Part shown: piece by piece, positions 54,279 to 63,075 of the stretch | Layout: each line of letters starts with the position of its first letter | Numbering within the stretch: the stretch's first letter is position 1 | Source of the DNA: Sphaerotilus mobilis | GTDB taxonomy: Bacteria > Pseudomonadota > Gammaproteobacteria > Burkholderiales > Burkholderiaceae_C | Reading direction: 5' to 3' | NCBI RefSeq assembly: GCF_004216565.1 | Contig: NZ_SGWV01000008.1 | Coordinates: 1-64,000, forward strand | DNA: 64,000 nucleotides | Position numbers and translations under genes: made by a program | The notes under the pieces: model-generated | Databases searched by the model: none | Seen by the model: only the letters and a program-made list of their open reading frames with translations | Told to the model about the DNA's origin: nothing

Positions 54279-56675
54279 ATGAGTAAGCCAATCGAAGCCA
54301 TTCTGGCGGAATGCGAGGATCTAATCTCACGCAATGAGGTTAGTCGAGCATTCGACACTCTCCTTGCACTTATCCAGCATGGAAGCAAGGTCGACATCCA
54401 GCGCCTCCAACCGTCGCTGAGCGAAATCATTGTGCGCTTTCTCCCGAAACGGAAGCGCGACCTCGGCCAAGCGCTGGAGCAACGTCTTGGCACGAGCGAT
54501 GCGCGCGACGCCGTCCCGGTAGCGAAGACGAAGTCCGCACAAGGAGGCATCAAAGAGTTCGAGTCGACGGTCAGTGATCGCTTTGATGAGCTGAGCCGCT
54601 GGCACATTTTCCAGTGGTCAACGTATTACCGGGACGAACTGCGCGGCATCCTTGCCGACGTTGTTGATCTGATCCGGGCCGACAAGGCCGCAGATGCCGC
54701 ATTTGATCTTCTGCGCGACCACGCGCGTAAACACGCCAGAGAGATCTTCACGAAGGGCTATACCTTCGTTATGTCCCAGCCCTGGGCCGTTGCGGACTCG
54801 GCTGAAGGGAAGGCACTCGGCGGGCTCCGTTCCTTTCTAGTCTTGCCCGTTGAGCTGTATGCCGACCAGTCAGCCCGACTAAGTGCCCCGCAAGACTGCA
54901 GAGTCCTGAGGCGCGCAACCTCTCGGCTTCTGTCGGCAATCTTGCTTGGCTTCTCTGAAGCCACTTTGGGATCCAGTTCCGCGATTGAGATGCTGCGACG
55001 GACAGTCAAGTCCTGGGCGCATGTACTTCCACTCCTGGAGGGGCAGGATCTCAAGGCAGTCGATCAGCGCCTCGGGCTCGATACGCTATCGCCCATTCTC
55101 GGCGAGCCGTTGCATCGCTTGACATGCGCTCTGGATGAAGCGTCCCAGATGAGCAGTGTCGATCCAATAGTGGTGCTGTTCACCTCGATGAACTTGTACG
55201 ATCGAGTCCTAGACGTGACGCTTCGTCCACCGGCAGATTCCAGCGATACGAAGCCACTCGAAGTGGCGGTCATCGGTGGAGATGGTATCACCGCACGCTC
55301 GCAGATCGAGCAACGGGCCAAGCATGGCTACATTGCGTGCTTAACTAACAGGCCCGCGCGAGACTATTGGGGCGGAAAGTTTGTGCCTGGAACCATCGCA
55401 GAGCTCGTCGTGCCGCTTGCAGAAGCCAACAGTGGTTTTTTGCTTACTCGATTGCGGCAGCGGTTCCACGAAACCAAGGTCTTGATACCGAGGGGCGCTC
55501 CACTGCGTACCAACGTCGCAGAGCGCTTCCCTCTAGAGAACCCCACCCTTCTCACCTTCTTCCGTGTGCAGCGTCAGAGCATCCGTGCCCTCGAATCGAC
55601 CATTTCCAACCGCACTGGTGTTCTTCTTTGGTGCAGTGTCAGGCGCAGTGGAAAAACCACGGGGGTCACCGAACTAGCAAACGCCATCCAAGGGAAGAGC
55701 GCCGTCTTTCAGCGGTGTGAGATGACCGGCCTGGACCAGGCGAGTCGCGTGCTCTTTGAGGCTGTGCGCGATGCGCTCTCTGAATTGGTCCCGCTTCCGA
55801 AAGACTTCGTACGCAAGCTCGTCGCTCAGGCCGCTCCAATGGGTGTTGCTCCGAGCCAAGGCTCCATTCTGATTCTCGATGAGTACGACCGGCTGTTTGG
55901 CCTTCTTCGTGCCGCTGGGCGGCGGAACGAGGATGCACGCCACTTGGTTGTGCAGCCACTTCTCGACCAGCTTGTGGAGTTCGCCACTGAGAACTTGTTG
56001 ATCTTTCTCGGTCAGCAGCCAAACGCGCATTTTATCTTCATGGATCAGAACCAGTTGAGCGCGTACGTGCAGCAGGAGTCGTATCCGCTCTTCTCTCATT
56101 CGAAAGATGCGACGCAGGGCGAGTTCTGGGATCTACTGGAGAAGGTATTTTCAAATACACTGAAGTACGACGCATCGTTCGCGAATCGGGCCTTCGAGGA
56201 GACCGGCGGGCACCCGTTCTTGACGGTGAACCTTTTGCGAGAGCTGGTGGACTGGCTGATCAGCAAAAGCGTCGTTCCGAGCGACGTCATGCTGACCAGG
56301 GCAATGTTCGACGAGTTTATGGGTGAGAGACTCGATCCCAAGTCGATTGCGTTGAGCAAACACTTCGAGTATTTCAGGTCAGCCGCCGCCGAGGCACTTT
56401 CTGACGACGGCGCCAAGGAGGCGCCCTGGGTCCATACTGCTTATCACCTCTTGACTTTGCTCGGCACCTCCGGCGCAGGCGGGAAGCTGGCTGCGAATCG
56501 CGCCGACATCGAGGCATCGCTCACCGCCACGTTGGAGCTAGCTGGATTGTCGAGCTTCACATGCGAGTCCTTCATCGCCAGTGCGGCTCGAAGCAACTTC
56601 GTGGAGGTCGAGGATGATCAGGTCGCGGCCAAGATTCCCATCTTGGCCAGGATCGCTTCAGCGACCCGCAGGTGA
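54279..56675 (+). CDS. Large STAND-like P-loop ATPase of unknown function
   Basis: A 798-residue protein. The N-terminal 430 residues are mostly helical and match nothing known. An AAA/STAND ATPase core follows: Walker A SVRRSGKTT (G458-K459-T460, with Ser in place of the first Gly) and Walker B ILILDEYDRL (D534-E535), then a helical C-terminal domain. The RRSGKT form is like the archaeal-ATPase/STAND clade. Codon choice is visibly less GC-biased than in the flanking chromosome. The next gene starts 24 bases later, so they form a pair. A defence sensor/ATPase role is inferred from context only. Confidence 0.75.
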   Translation: MSKPIEAILAECEDLISRNEVSRAFDTLLALIQHGSKVDIQRLQPSLSEIIVRFLPKRKRDLGQALEQRLGTSDARDAVPVAKTKSAQGGIKEFESTVSDRFDELSRWHIFQWSTYYRDELRGILADVVDLIRADKAADAAFDLLRDHARKHAREIFTKGYTFVMSQPWAVADSAEGKALGGLRSFLVLPVELYADQSARLSAPQDCRVLRRATSRLLSAILLGFSEATLGSSSAIEMLRRTVKSWAHVLPLLEGQDLKAVDQRLGLDTLSPILGEPLHRLTCALDEASQMSSVDPIVVLFTSMNLYDRVLDVTLRPPADSSDTKPLEVAVIGGDGITARSQIEQRAKHGYIACLTNRPARDYWGGKFVPGTIAELVVPLAEANSGFLLTRLRQRFHETKVLIPRGAPLRTNVAERFPLENPTLLTFFRVQRQSIRALESTISNRTGVLLWCSVRRSGKTTGVTELANAIQGKSAVFQRCEMTGLDQASRVLFEAVRDALSELVPLPKDFVRKLVAQAAPMGVAPSQGSILILDEYDRLFGLLRAAGRRNEDARHLVVQPLLDQLVEFATENLLIFLGQQPNAHFIFMDQNQLSAYVQQESYPLFSHSKDATQGEFWDLLEKVFSNTLKYDASFANRAFEETGGHPFLTVNLLRELVDWLISKSVVPSDVMLTRAMFDEFMGERLDPKSIALSKHFEYFRSAAAEALSDDGAKEAPWVHTAYHLLTLLGTSGAGGKLAANRADIEASLTATLELAGLSSFTCESFIASAARSNFVEVEDDQVAAKIPILARIASATRR

Positions 56676-56699
56676 CGCACCCATAGACAACGAATCATT

Positions 56700-57719
56700 A
56701 TGAACGTTCAAGTTATCGCAGACTACCTCAGGAACCTTCACGTGCAACGCGACGTTGCCGTGGCCGCGTATTGGCTTGACGAGGCAGCATCGCGCTCAGA
56801 ACTCGTGTCCCAGCTCTCGGCTCTGCTGTCGGACCTACCCATCCTCATTGCCGCAGTCCCGAAAGGAGCCTTCGATGATGCGAATGGGATCATCGACGAC
56901 CTAGCGAAGACCATTTCGGACAACGTCGAGTGGTTCGGCGAGGAAAAGCGAACAGCCATTACTCGAGATGAGAAGTTCTCGCTGGTCCTGGTGTCAAAAC
57001 GGTCACTTGGCGTCCCCCAGCTTTCTTCACCGGTTACCTTGCCAGACTGGTTTCCGCAATGGCCCTGCGAGCTGTTGACGGTCACGATCAAGAACGTTAC
57101 GGACTCTATCGACATTTCATTCGCATCGCCGGATATCCCTGTCGCCTCTATCAACGCTTCGTTGCATGCGCTCGAATCTGCTCTATGTGCAAGGCTTGCC
57201 TCTGTCTATGGGCGCGCCCCGACAGCCGCTGCGAAGTTGCGTGCACGCCTTGGCGGAAGCAAGGGCCCTGTCGATTTGATACACCTGATCTCCCAGTCAG
57301 AGGACAAGAGACGTCGTGTCGCACCTGACGACTTCCGGCCGGGAGGTAGCGCAAGTGGTGAGTATCTTGTATCGCGACTGTTCAGCCAATGGTGGGAGTG
57401 CAGTCACAAAGACCTTCACAATCTTGCGGTCGACATAGCAGAAGCGCTGGATATCCACACGGGCTCCAATGTCGAGGCGCAACATTCCTTGGCATCGCTG
57501 CTGACACGTACTGTGAAACCGAAGCTCGCGGATACCCCGCCCGGGGTGACGCTTGCTCGCAATGCGATCGTCAGCTTGGCCCATGCGATTCAATTCACGA
57601 ATGCCGTTCATCATGCCGGCGACTACCCCAACTTTCCGGCTGTGCTCACGATCAGCTACGCAAAGGACTTGTCTCGGTCGTGTAAGCGTGCGGCGGCTGC
57701 ACTCGGCAATTTGGCTTGA
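56700..57719 (+). CDS. Uncharacterised partner of the STAND-like ATPase
   Basis: A 339-residue soluble protein from ATG 56700, in the same direction as and 24 bases after the ATPase gene. The first half is mixed alpha/beta (VAAYWLDEAASRSELVSQLS onward) and the second half helical, ending LSRSCKRAAAALGNLA. I see no signal peptide, membrane helix, nuclease, protease or nucleotide-binding motif. It shares the lower-GC codon use of the island. It could be an effector or a sensor for the ATPase; which one cannot be told. The family is not recognised. Confidence 0.65.
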   Translation: MNVQVIADYLRNLHVQRDVAVAAYWLDEAASRSELVSQLSALLSDLPILIAAVPKGAFDDANGIIDDLAKTISDNVEWFGEEKRTAITRDEKFSLVLVSKRSLGVPQLSSPVTLPDWFPQWPCELLTVTIKNVTDSIDISFASPDIPVASINASLHALESALCARLASVYGRAPTAAAKLRARLGGSKGPVDLIHLISQSEDKRRRVAPDDFRPGGSASGEYLVSRLFSQWWECSHKDLHNLAVDIAEALDIHTGSNVEAQHSLASLLTRTVKPKLADTPPGVTLARNAIVSLAHAIQFTNAVHHAGDYPNFPAVLTISYAKDLSRSCKRAAAALGNLA

Positions 57720-57983
57720 TCATGGGGACCGCGAATCAAGTGTAGGTTGGTTCAACACCTGCGCAAATGATCAACTGCATGGTGGATGCGGTAGACCAAA
57801 GAGGTCTGTTTTGCGGGCGCATGGGGATTCCTGCTCTTGGCCGGCAGCGCGCGTTCGCAGCCGAGCCAGCAAGCTGACATTACGGCCGGCGTCCTCGCTG
57901 GCGGAGGTTAGCTGTCGGCGATTCCGACTGAGGACCGGGCTGGCCAGGAGCTGTCGTTCACGAATGGCAAGTTTCAGCCATTG

Positions 57984-59036
57984 CTAAGCCCCAGACTGCA
58001 ATAGCCCTACCCGAAGTGAGCGGGCGTGGGCTGTGATGAAAGGGGGCGGCAGCGCGTTCCCGATCATGAGAGCAATTGACTCCTTACCATGCGCAACGTT
58101 GAACTTGTAGGAGCGCGGAAATCCTTGCAACACTGCAGCTTCGCGCAGACTGATGGTCCTATCCTGTCCCGGATGCAAAAAACGTCCTTTTGATGGGTTG
58201 TGGCAACCGCTGGTGATGGTAGGAGATACATCATCCCAAGAGAGGCGACCGTAGACATCACTGAAGCCATCGCTGCGCTTGTGACAGTCCAACTGGTATT
58301 TCGCGGGCAAGTCACAACGGCTGCCCCCATCCTTCGGTATAAGCGCTATGAGGTCTCGGACCTTCTGTGACCGGTTTTCGCCCAGGCTATGAAGCTTGTC
58401 CCGTCCCTGCCCTGGCTCAACCATGCCCTTTAGAGCTTGCCGAACCGTTAGGCGCATCTTTGCTTTTTCTCCGACCGCCGGTACATGTACCCTCGACGCG
58501 AGCATGATGAGCCGTTTGCGTCGCTGAGGTACTGAGTAGTCAGCCGCGTCCAGTACGTGGACTACGGTCTCGTAGCCAAGCGCGCGCAACCTGTTCTGCA
58601 TGCCGAGAAATCGTGCATCCTTTGCCAGTGCAGGAACGTTCTCAAGCATCACCGTTTTCGGCTTCATGACCTCGATGAAGCGGAGGAAGTCATCCACGAG
58701 ATCATTTCGGTCGTCGTTCACCGAGGTCATCTTGTTTTTGGTGCGCAGGCGGGAAAAGCCCTGGCATGGTGGGCAGCCAGCCAACAAGTCAAGCTCCCCA
58801 GCGGCAAGACTCGCCTGTTCAAGAATTTCCCGAGGATCGAGCTTGCGAATGTCCTCGGCGTAAAGTCGGACGTTGGGGTGATTAAGGCGGTAGGTTTCTT
58901 GCGCCTTATAGTCGAACTCTACCGCTGCGGCCACTGTGAAGCCCGCGCCTTTGAGCCCGAGGCTCAGCCCGCCGCAACCGCTAAATAGGTCAATGGCATA
59001 TAGCTTCCGTTCTGCTGGTTTCTTAGCGCGGATCAT
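57984..59036 (-). CDS. DNA C5-cytosine methyltransferase
   Basis: Methylates carbon 5 of cytosine within a DNA recognition site. The 350-residue protein has the ordered motifs: I (AIDLFSGCGGLSLGLKGAGF), IV with catalytic C91 (GCPPCQGFSR), VI (E132-N133-V134, MLENVPAL), VIII (QRRKRL) and X near the end (MIGNALPP). The target recognition region between VIII and IX is about 90 residues; its site is unknown. No Vsr or ordinary restriction endonuclease lies beside it. It begins 21 bases after the OLD-like gene on the same strand, so they form an operon. Confidence 0.93.
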   Translation of the reverse strand: MIRAKKPAERKLYAIDLFSGCGGLSLGLKGAGFTVAAAVEFDYKAQETYRLNHPNVRLYAEDIRKLDPREILEQASLAAGELDLLAGCPPCQGFSRLRTKNKMTSVNDDRNDLVDDFLRFIEVMKPKTVMLENVPALAKDARFLGMQNRLRALGYETVVHVLDAADYSVPQRRKRLIMLASRVHVPAVGEKAKMRLTVRQALKGMVEPGQGRDKLHSLGENRSQKVRDLIALIPKDGGSRCDLPAKYQLDCHKRSDGFSDVYGRLSWDDVSPTITSGCHNPSKGRFLHPGQDRTISLREAAVLQGFPRSYKFNVAHGKESIALMIGNALPPPFITAHARSLRVGLLQSGA

Positions 59037-59057
59037 TCGTACAAGGACGTCGATGCT

Positions 59058-60926
59058 TCAAGGTTGATCACTTTGACGATGGCGGGCCATCGCCTTAGGA
59101 AGATGCGCGACAAGAATCTGCGCAAGTTGGGCCAGCTCTGCCGATCCAGCGCGGTTACGGGCCAGAAGCTCTTCACCGTGCATGTCAGTGCGCTGATTGG
59201 TGGCGTCCTGACCGTACAACTCGACCGTCAGGGAACGCAAGCGGTCCTTGTGGTGCTGGGCTGTCGTCGCAGCAGCGTCGATTTTTCCAGCGGCGATCAG
59301 AACCAGCGCCTCTGGGCACAGCGTTGGAATAAAGTGTACATTTTGTCTCAGCCACGCAAGGTAGCGACGCTGGGCCGCCGCCCGCTGGACCGCATTACCA
59401 CCAGCAACCCCGCCATCCACGGTGAAGGCGGGCTCGACACCCACAGCCTCCAAAATCCTTGCGCCGAGACTTCCATCATCGGCCGCCGCGATTGTGTCTG
59501 GATCGACGAACTCGTCTAATCGCTTCTTGTCGCCATCGAGCAGTATCAGCGTATGACCAGGCGCCGACATCAACACAGGAACCTGGTACTTCAGGATTGC
59601 CTCAGCACCGCCTGTCATGTACTCAACCTTGAAGATCGCAGCTTGGGCTTGGTCTGAAAACAGCATCAGCGCCTGCTTCACGACAGATTTGGCAAGCTGG
59701 TCTTCCACTAGCACCCGCACTTCACCTCCGTCAACGACCCCAAGTCGTCGAAACGCGGCATACGGGTGGCTGGCATCCAGGACAACAAATCGGCCATCGT
59801 CAAGCTGATGGAAGGCCTTGATCGCATCGTCGGGCAGCGCGGCAATGAGATGCGGCGAGTGCGTAGAAAAGACCACCTGGAGCTGCTTGGTTCTGGCCAT
59901 CTTCGACAGGAATGCCAGCAAGCGCTCTTGTGCACCAGGGTGCAAGGAGACCTCCGGCTCATCCAGCAGAACTAGCGTGCCCCTTTGCGCGCCGAGAATC
60001 TGGACTACGCAGCTTGTTACCGCGACCTCTCCGCTGCCAGCGAACGCCTCAGAATAGCGACCATGCTTGGTCTTAAAAACCACGCTCAGCCCACCGTCTC
60101 CCTTGAAGAGTCGATGCCGAATCCAACGAGCTTCTTCATACTGCCTACCCAATACGAAGCTCGCTATTTCAAGCTCTTCCTGATTCAGCAGCCGGTTCTC
60201 CGTCGCCACCTTGCGATTGCGATACTTATAGGCCGTGTTGCCGGATTCTATGACGCGCGCAAGCAATTCGGCATCGTGCCGCACCTGATCCATTTTGCTT
60301 GAAATTCGCAGCGGGGACACCCTTGCCCCCTTGGGCGGAGGTGCATGAGGTACGGGCTCCTTCCCGAAGTAGAAGTACTTGTCGAACGCGCTCAATTCTT
60401 TTCGGAAGTTGATGTACAGAACCTTGCGCGACACCGGATTCCACCGGTCCTTGGAGCGTCCCCCATAAGACTTGTTCGGCTTCAATTCAGGCTCGACCAT
60501 GCCGTCACCAGGACTTTCCTTTGTCGGCTCCCAATAGTTGGGATCAGGCAACCCATTGCGCGTCTTGCGCACTCTAGCCTTGCGCGTTTCAACGATGCCG
60601 TTGAAGGCGGCATTGCGATAGCCGTAAATGAAGCGACTCGGGCTGCCCTCCCCTTCCTCAATAGGGTCAACCTTCGTGCTGAACCAGTACTGTCCGGTGG
60701 ACCGCCCGGCGGGCGCGCCATACAAGGCGTTCAGAACCGAGGTCTTCCCTGAGCCATTGGACCCGACCAAGGCTGTGACTGGAAATGAAAAGTCAATGCG
60801 CGTCCCGTCCGCTATGTTCTTGAAGCGGGGAAAGCGTATGTGGGTGATGTAGCCAGGAAAAACCTTCGCATATTTGCCGCGAATCGACTCAAGGCTAGCG
60901 ATCTCATCGCTGAGGTTCAACTTCAT
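59058..60926 (-). CDS. OLD-like AAA ATPase with TOPRIM nuclease domain
   Basis: A 622-residue protein with an ABC-type ATPase and a C-terminal TOPRIM domain, the OLD-family layout. Walker A is GSNGSGKTS (G60-K61-T62), the signature-like region is FAGSGEVAV, and Walker B is LVLLDEPEVSLHP (D322-E323) with the FSTHSPHLI histidine loop. TOPRIM acids are E408-D409 (VLVEDQLAK) and D464-x-D466 (LLDGDKK). Related OLD and fused AriA-AriB (PARIS) proteins act in phage defence. The gene leads directly into the C5 methyltransferase. It is probably a metal-dependent nuclease or nicking enzyme. Confidence 0.85.
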   Translation of the reverse strand: MKLNLSDEIASLESIRGKYAKVFPGYITHIRFPRFKNIADGTRIDFSFPVTALVGSNGSGKTSVLNALYGAPAGRSTGQYWFSTKVDPIEEGEGSPSRFIYGYRNAAFNGIVETRKARVRKTRNGLPDPNYWEPTKESPGDGMVEPELKPNKSYGGRSKDRWNPVSRKVLYINFRKELSAFDKYFYFGKEPVPHAPPPKGARVSPLRISSKMDQVRHDAELLARVIESGNTAYKYRNRKVATENRLLNQEELEIASFVLGRQYEEARWIRHRLFKGDGGLSVVFKTKHGRYSEAFAGSGEVAVTSCVVQILGAQRGTLVLLDEPEVSLHPGAQERLLAFLSKMARTKQLQVVFSTHSPHLIAALPDDAIKAFHQLDDGRFVVLDASHPYAAFRRLGVVDGGEVRVLVEDQLAKSVVKQALMLFSDQAQAAIFKVEYMTGGAEAILKYQVPVLMSAPGHTLILLDGDKKRLDEFVDPDTIAAADDGSLGARILEAVGVEPAFTVDGGVAGGNAVQRAAAQRRYLAWLRQNVHFIPTLCPEALVLIAAGKIDAAATTAQHHKDRLRSLTVELYGQDATNQRTDMHGEELLARNRAGSAELAQLAQILVAHLPKAMARHRQSDQP

Positions 60927-61497
60927 TGCGTGCTCACCATGCGCATCACGTCACTTCCGGGGCTCACAATGTCAGCCAACTGTCCTGCGCTAGCCACCAG
61001 CCGCAGCGGCTTTAAGATTTCTTCGGCATTTCTTCCCTGCATGCTTCCTGGCTCCCGATCATTTAGAAGTATCACCTATTCGGGCGGAAAATCCTGCCCC
61101 ACGAGGCGTGGGCTCGGGACCTCGCCATTGAAGCCGCCGACGCGCTGGCTATCGACAACTGCGGACTCGGAGCAACTCATCATTCCAGCGCAGACATGAG
61201 TGACTGCATTTTCGCAGCGTGGCGGGCGATTCGAAGATCTGCTCCGGGTCGGTACCGCCACACTGACCCTTGAGAGAGCGGACTCGGCCGAGCACTTGGG
61301 CGATGGCGTGCGGTCTGCCCGGGCAATCTGGCGCGATGGCAGCTTCCTGGGAACTGCGGTCACAGACTGCGGCACAAACCGAACGGCCGGTTCAGGTGGC
61401 CGGCGACGCTCGCCCACGCGGACTGAATGTCTCAGTCCAGTCTTCACCGGATCTTCCATCCAGCAACCCGATCGCCCCTCGAGCCTGCCCTCCCACC
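60927..61497. other. Intergenic right margin of the island, no supported gene
   Basis: These 571 bases hold no gene I can support. The first 150 bases continue the AT-richer style of the island and must contain the OLD-like gene promoter. The rest returns to high GC. Open frames exist on both strands (such as 61200-61592 on plus), but their products are Ser/Arg/Pro-rich with no domain and extend into the end of the dehydrogenase gene. This is the probable right junction of the island; no integrase, tRNA or flanking repeat was found. Confidence 0.6.
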
Positions 61498-62988
61498 TCA
61501 CCTCATCACATCCCCAATACACAAGTACTTCATCTCCACATAGTCCTCGATCCCATGGCGCGAGCCCTCGCGGCCGAGGCCGGATTGTTTGACGCCGCCG
61601 AAGGGGACTTCGGCCACGGAGATGAGGCCGGTGTTGATGCCGACCATGCCGGTTTCTAGTGCCTCGGCGACGCGGAAGATGCGGCCGATGTCGCGGCTGT
61701 AGAAGTAGCTGGCGAGGCCGAATTCGGTGGCGTTGGCCAGGTTGATGACGTCGGCTTCCGTGTCGAAGCGGAAGACCGGGGCGACCGGGCCGAAAGTTTC
61801 CTCGCGGGCGCAGAGCATGTCGGCGGTGACGTTGGCGAGCACCGTCGGCGTGTAGAAGCGCTCGGCCAGTGCGCCCGGGGCGCGGCTGCCGCCGGTCACC
61901 AGCGTGGCGCCCTTGGCGAGGGCGTCGGCCACGTGGGACTCGACCTTGTTCATGGCCTGGGCGTCGATCAGCGGGCCCTGGTTGACGCCCGGTGCGAAGC
62001 CGTTGCCGACCTGGATGGCGCGGGCCTTGGCGGCCAGTTTCTCGACGAAGGCGTCGTAGACGCCTGCCTGCACATAGAGCCGGTTGGCACAGACGCAGGT
62101 CTGGCCGGCGTTGCGGTATTTGCTGATCAGGGCGCCTTCGGCCGCGCTGTCCAGGTCGGCGTCGTCGAAGACGATGAAGGGTGCGTTGCCGCCCAGTTCG
62201 AGGCTGAGCTTCTTGATCGTCGGCGCGCACTGGCGCATCAGGATGCGGCCGACCTCGGTGGAGCCGGTGAAGCTCAGGTGGCGCACCACGTCGGAGGCGC
62301 ACAGGACGTTGCCGATCTCGATCGAGCGGTCGGCGTCGGCCGTCAGGATGTTGAGCACGCCAGCGGGCATGCCCGCGCGCAGGGCCAGTTCGGCACAGGC
62401 CAGCGCTGACAGCGGCGTCTGCTCGGCCGGCTTGATGACGACCGGGCAGCCGGCGGCCAGGGCCGGGGCGACCTTGCGGGTGATCATCGCGATCGGGAAG
62501 TTCCACGGCGTGATCGCCGCGCAGACGCCGATCGGCTGCTTGAGCACGATGAAGCGCTTGTTCGGATCGGTGGTCGGGATGGTCTCGCCGTAGACGCGCT
62601 TGCCTTCCTCGGCGAACCACTCGATGAAGCTGGCGCCGTACATGACCTCGCCGCGCGCCTCGGACAGCGGCTTGCCCTGTTCGGCGGTCATGATGCGGGC
62701 CAGGTCATCGGCATGCTGGACCAGCAGGTGGAACCAGCGCATCAGGATCGCGGCGCGTTCCTTGGCGGGCTTGGCCTTCCACGCGGGCCAGGCCGCATTC
62801 GCTGCCGCGATGGCCTGTTCGGCGTCGGCCGCGCCGGTGTTGGCGACGTCGGCCAGCCGTAGGCCGGTGGCCGGGTCTTCGACCGCGAAACGCGAAGCGC
62901 CCGCAACCCACTCGCCGTTGATCAGCGCATCGGTGCGCAGCAGGGTGGGGTCGGCGAGCAGGGCCAGCGGGGAGGTTTGGGTGTCCAT
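61498..62988 (-). CDS. gabD: Succinate/glutarate semialdehyde dehydrogenase (GabD/DavD type)
   Basis: NAD(P)-dependent oxidation of succinate semialdehyde, and in the lysine route glutarate semialdehyde. The 496-residue enzyme has the aldehyde dehydrogenase core: PWNFPIAMI, the Glu motif LELGGNAPFIVFDDAD and the catalytic cysteine in NAGQTCVCANR. The C-terminus FGGVKQSGLGREGSRHGI is typical of GabD. It is read after gbuA on the same strand with an 87-base gap. Both 4-guanidinobutyrate (via GABA) and lysine (via aminovalerate) breakdown need such an enzyme. Confidence 0.92.
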   Translation of the reverse strand: MDTQTSPLALLADPTLLRTDALINGEWVAGASRFAVEDPATGLRLADVANTGAADAEQAIAAANAAWPAWKAKPAKERAAILMRWFHLLVQHADDLARIMTAEQGKPLSEARGEVMYGASFIEWFAEEGKRVYGETIPTTDPNKRFIVLKQPIGVCAAITPWNFPIAMITRKVAPALAAGCPVVIKPAEQTPLSALACAELALRAGMPAGVLNILTADADRSIEIGNVLCASDVVRHLSFTGSTEVGRILMRQCAPTIKKLSLELGGNAPFIVFDDADLDSAAEGALISKYRNAGQTCVCANRLYVQAGVYDAFVEKLAAKARAIQVGNGFAPGVNQGPLIDAQAMNKVESHVADALAKGATLVTGGSRAPGALAERFYTPTVLANVTADMLCAREETFGPVAPVFRFDTEADVINLANATEFGLASYFYSRDIGRIFRVAEALETGMVGINTGLISVAEVPFGGVKQSGLGREGSRHGIEDYVEMKYLCIGDVMR

Positions 62989-63075
62989 GGTCGTGTGCAG
63001 CGTTGGGCGAAAGCGGGTGGGGAAGGGCGTCGGTCAACTCTACGCGGGGCGGCTAAGCGTTGGCTCACCGGGGGT

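Noticed and set aside
59058-60926. Naming the OLD-like protein as a fused PARIS (AriA-AriB) system
   Set aside because: The ATPase-TOPRIM order fits both families. Without a profile search I cannot tell them apart, so the broader OLD-like call was kept.
61200-61592. A 130-codon plus-strand frame next to the dehydrogenase gene
   Set aside because: Its product is Ser/Arg/Pro-rich without a domain, and it overlaps the end of the convincing minus-strand gene.
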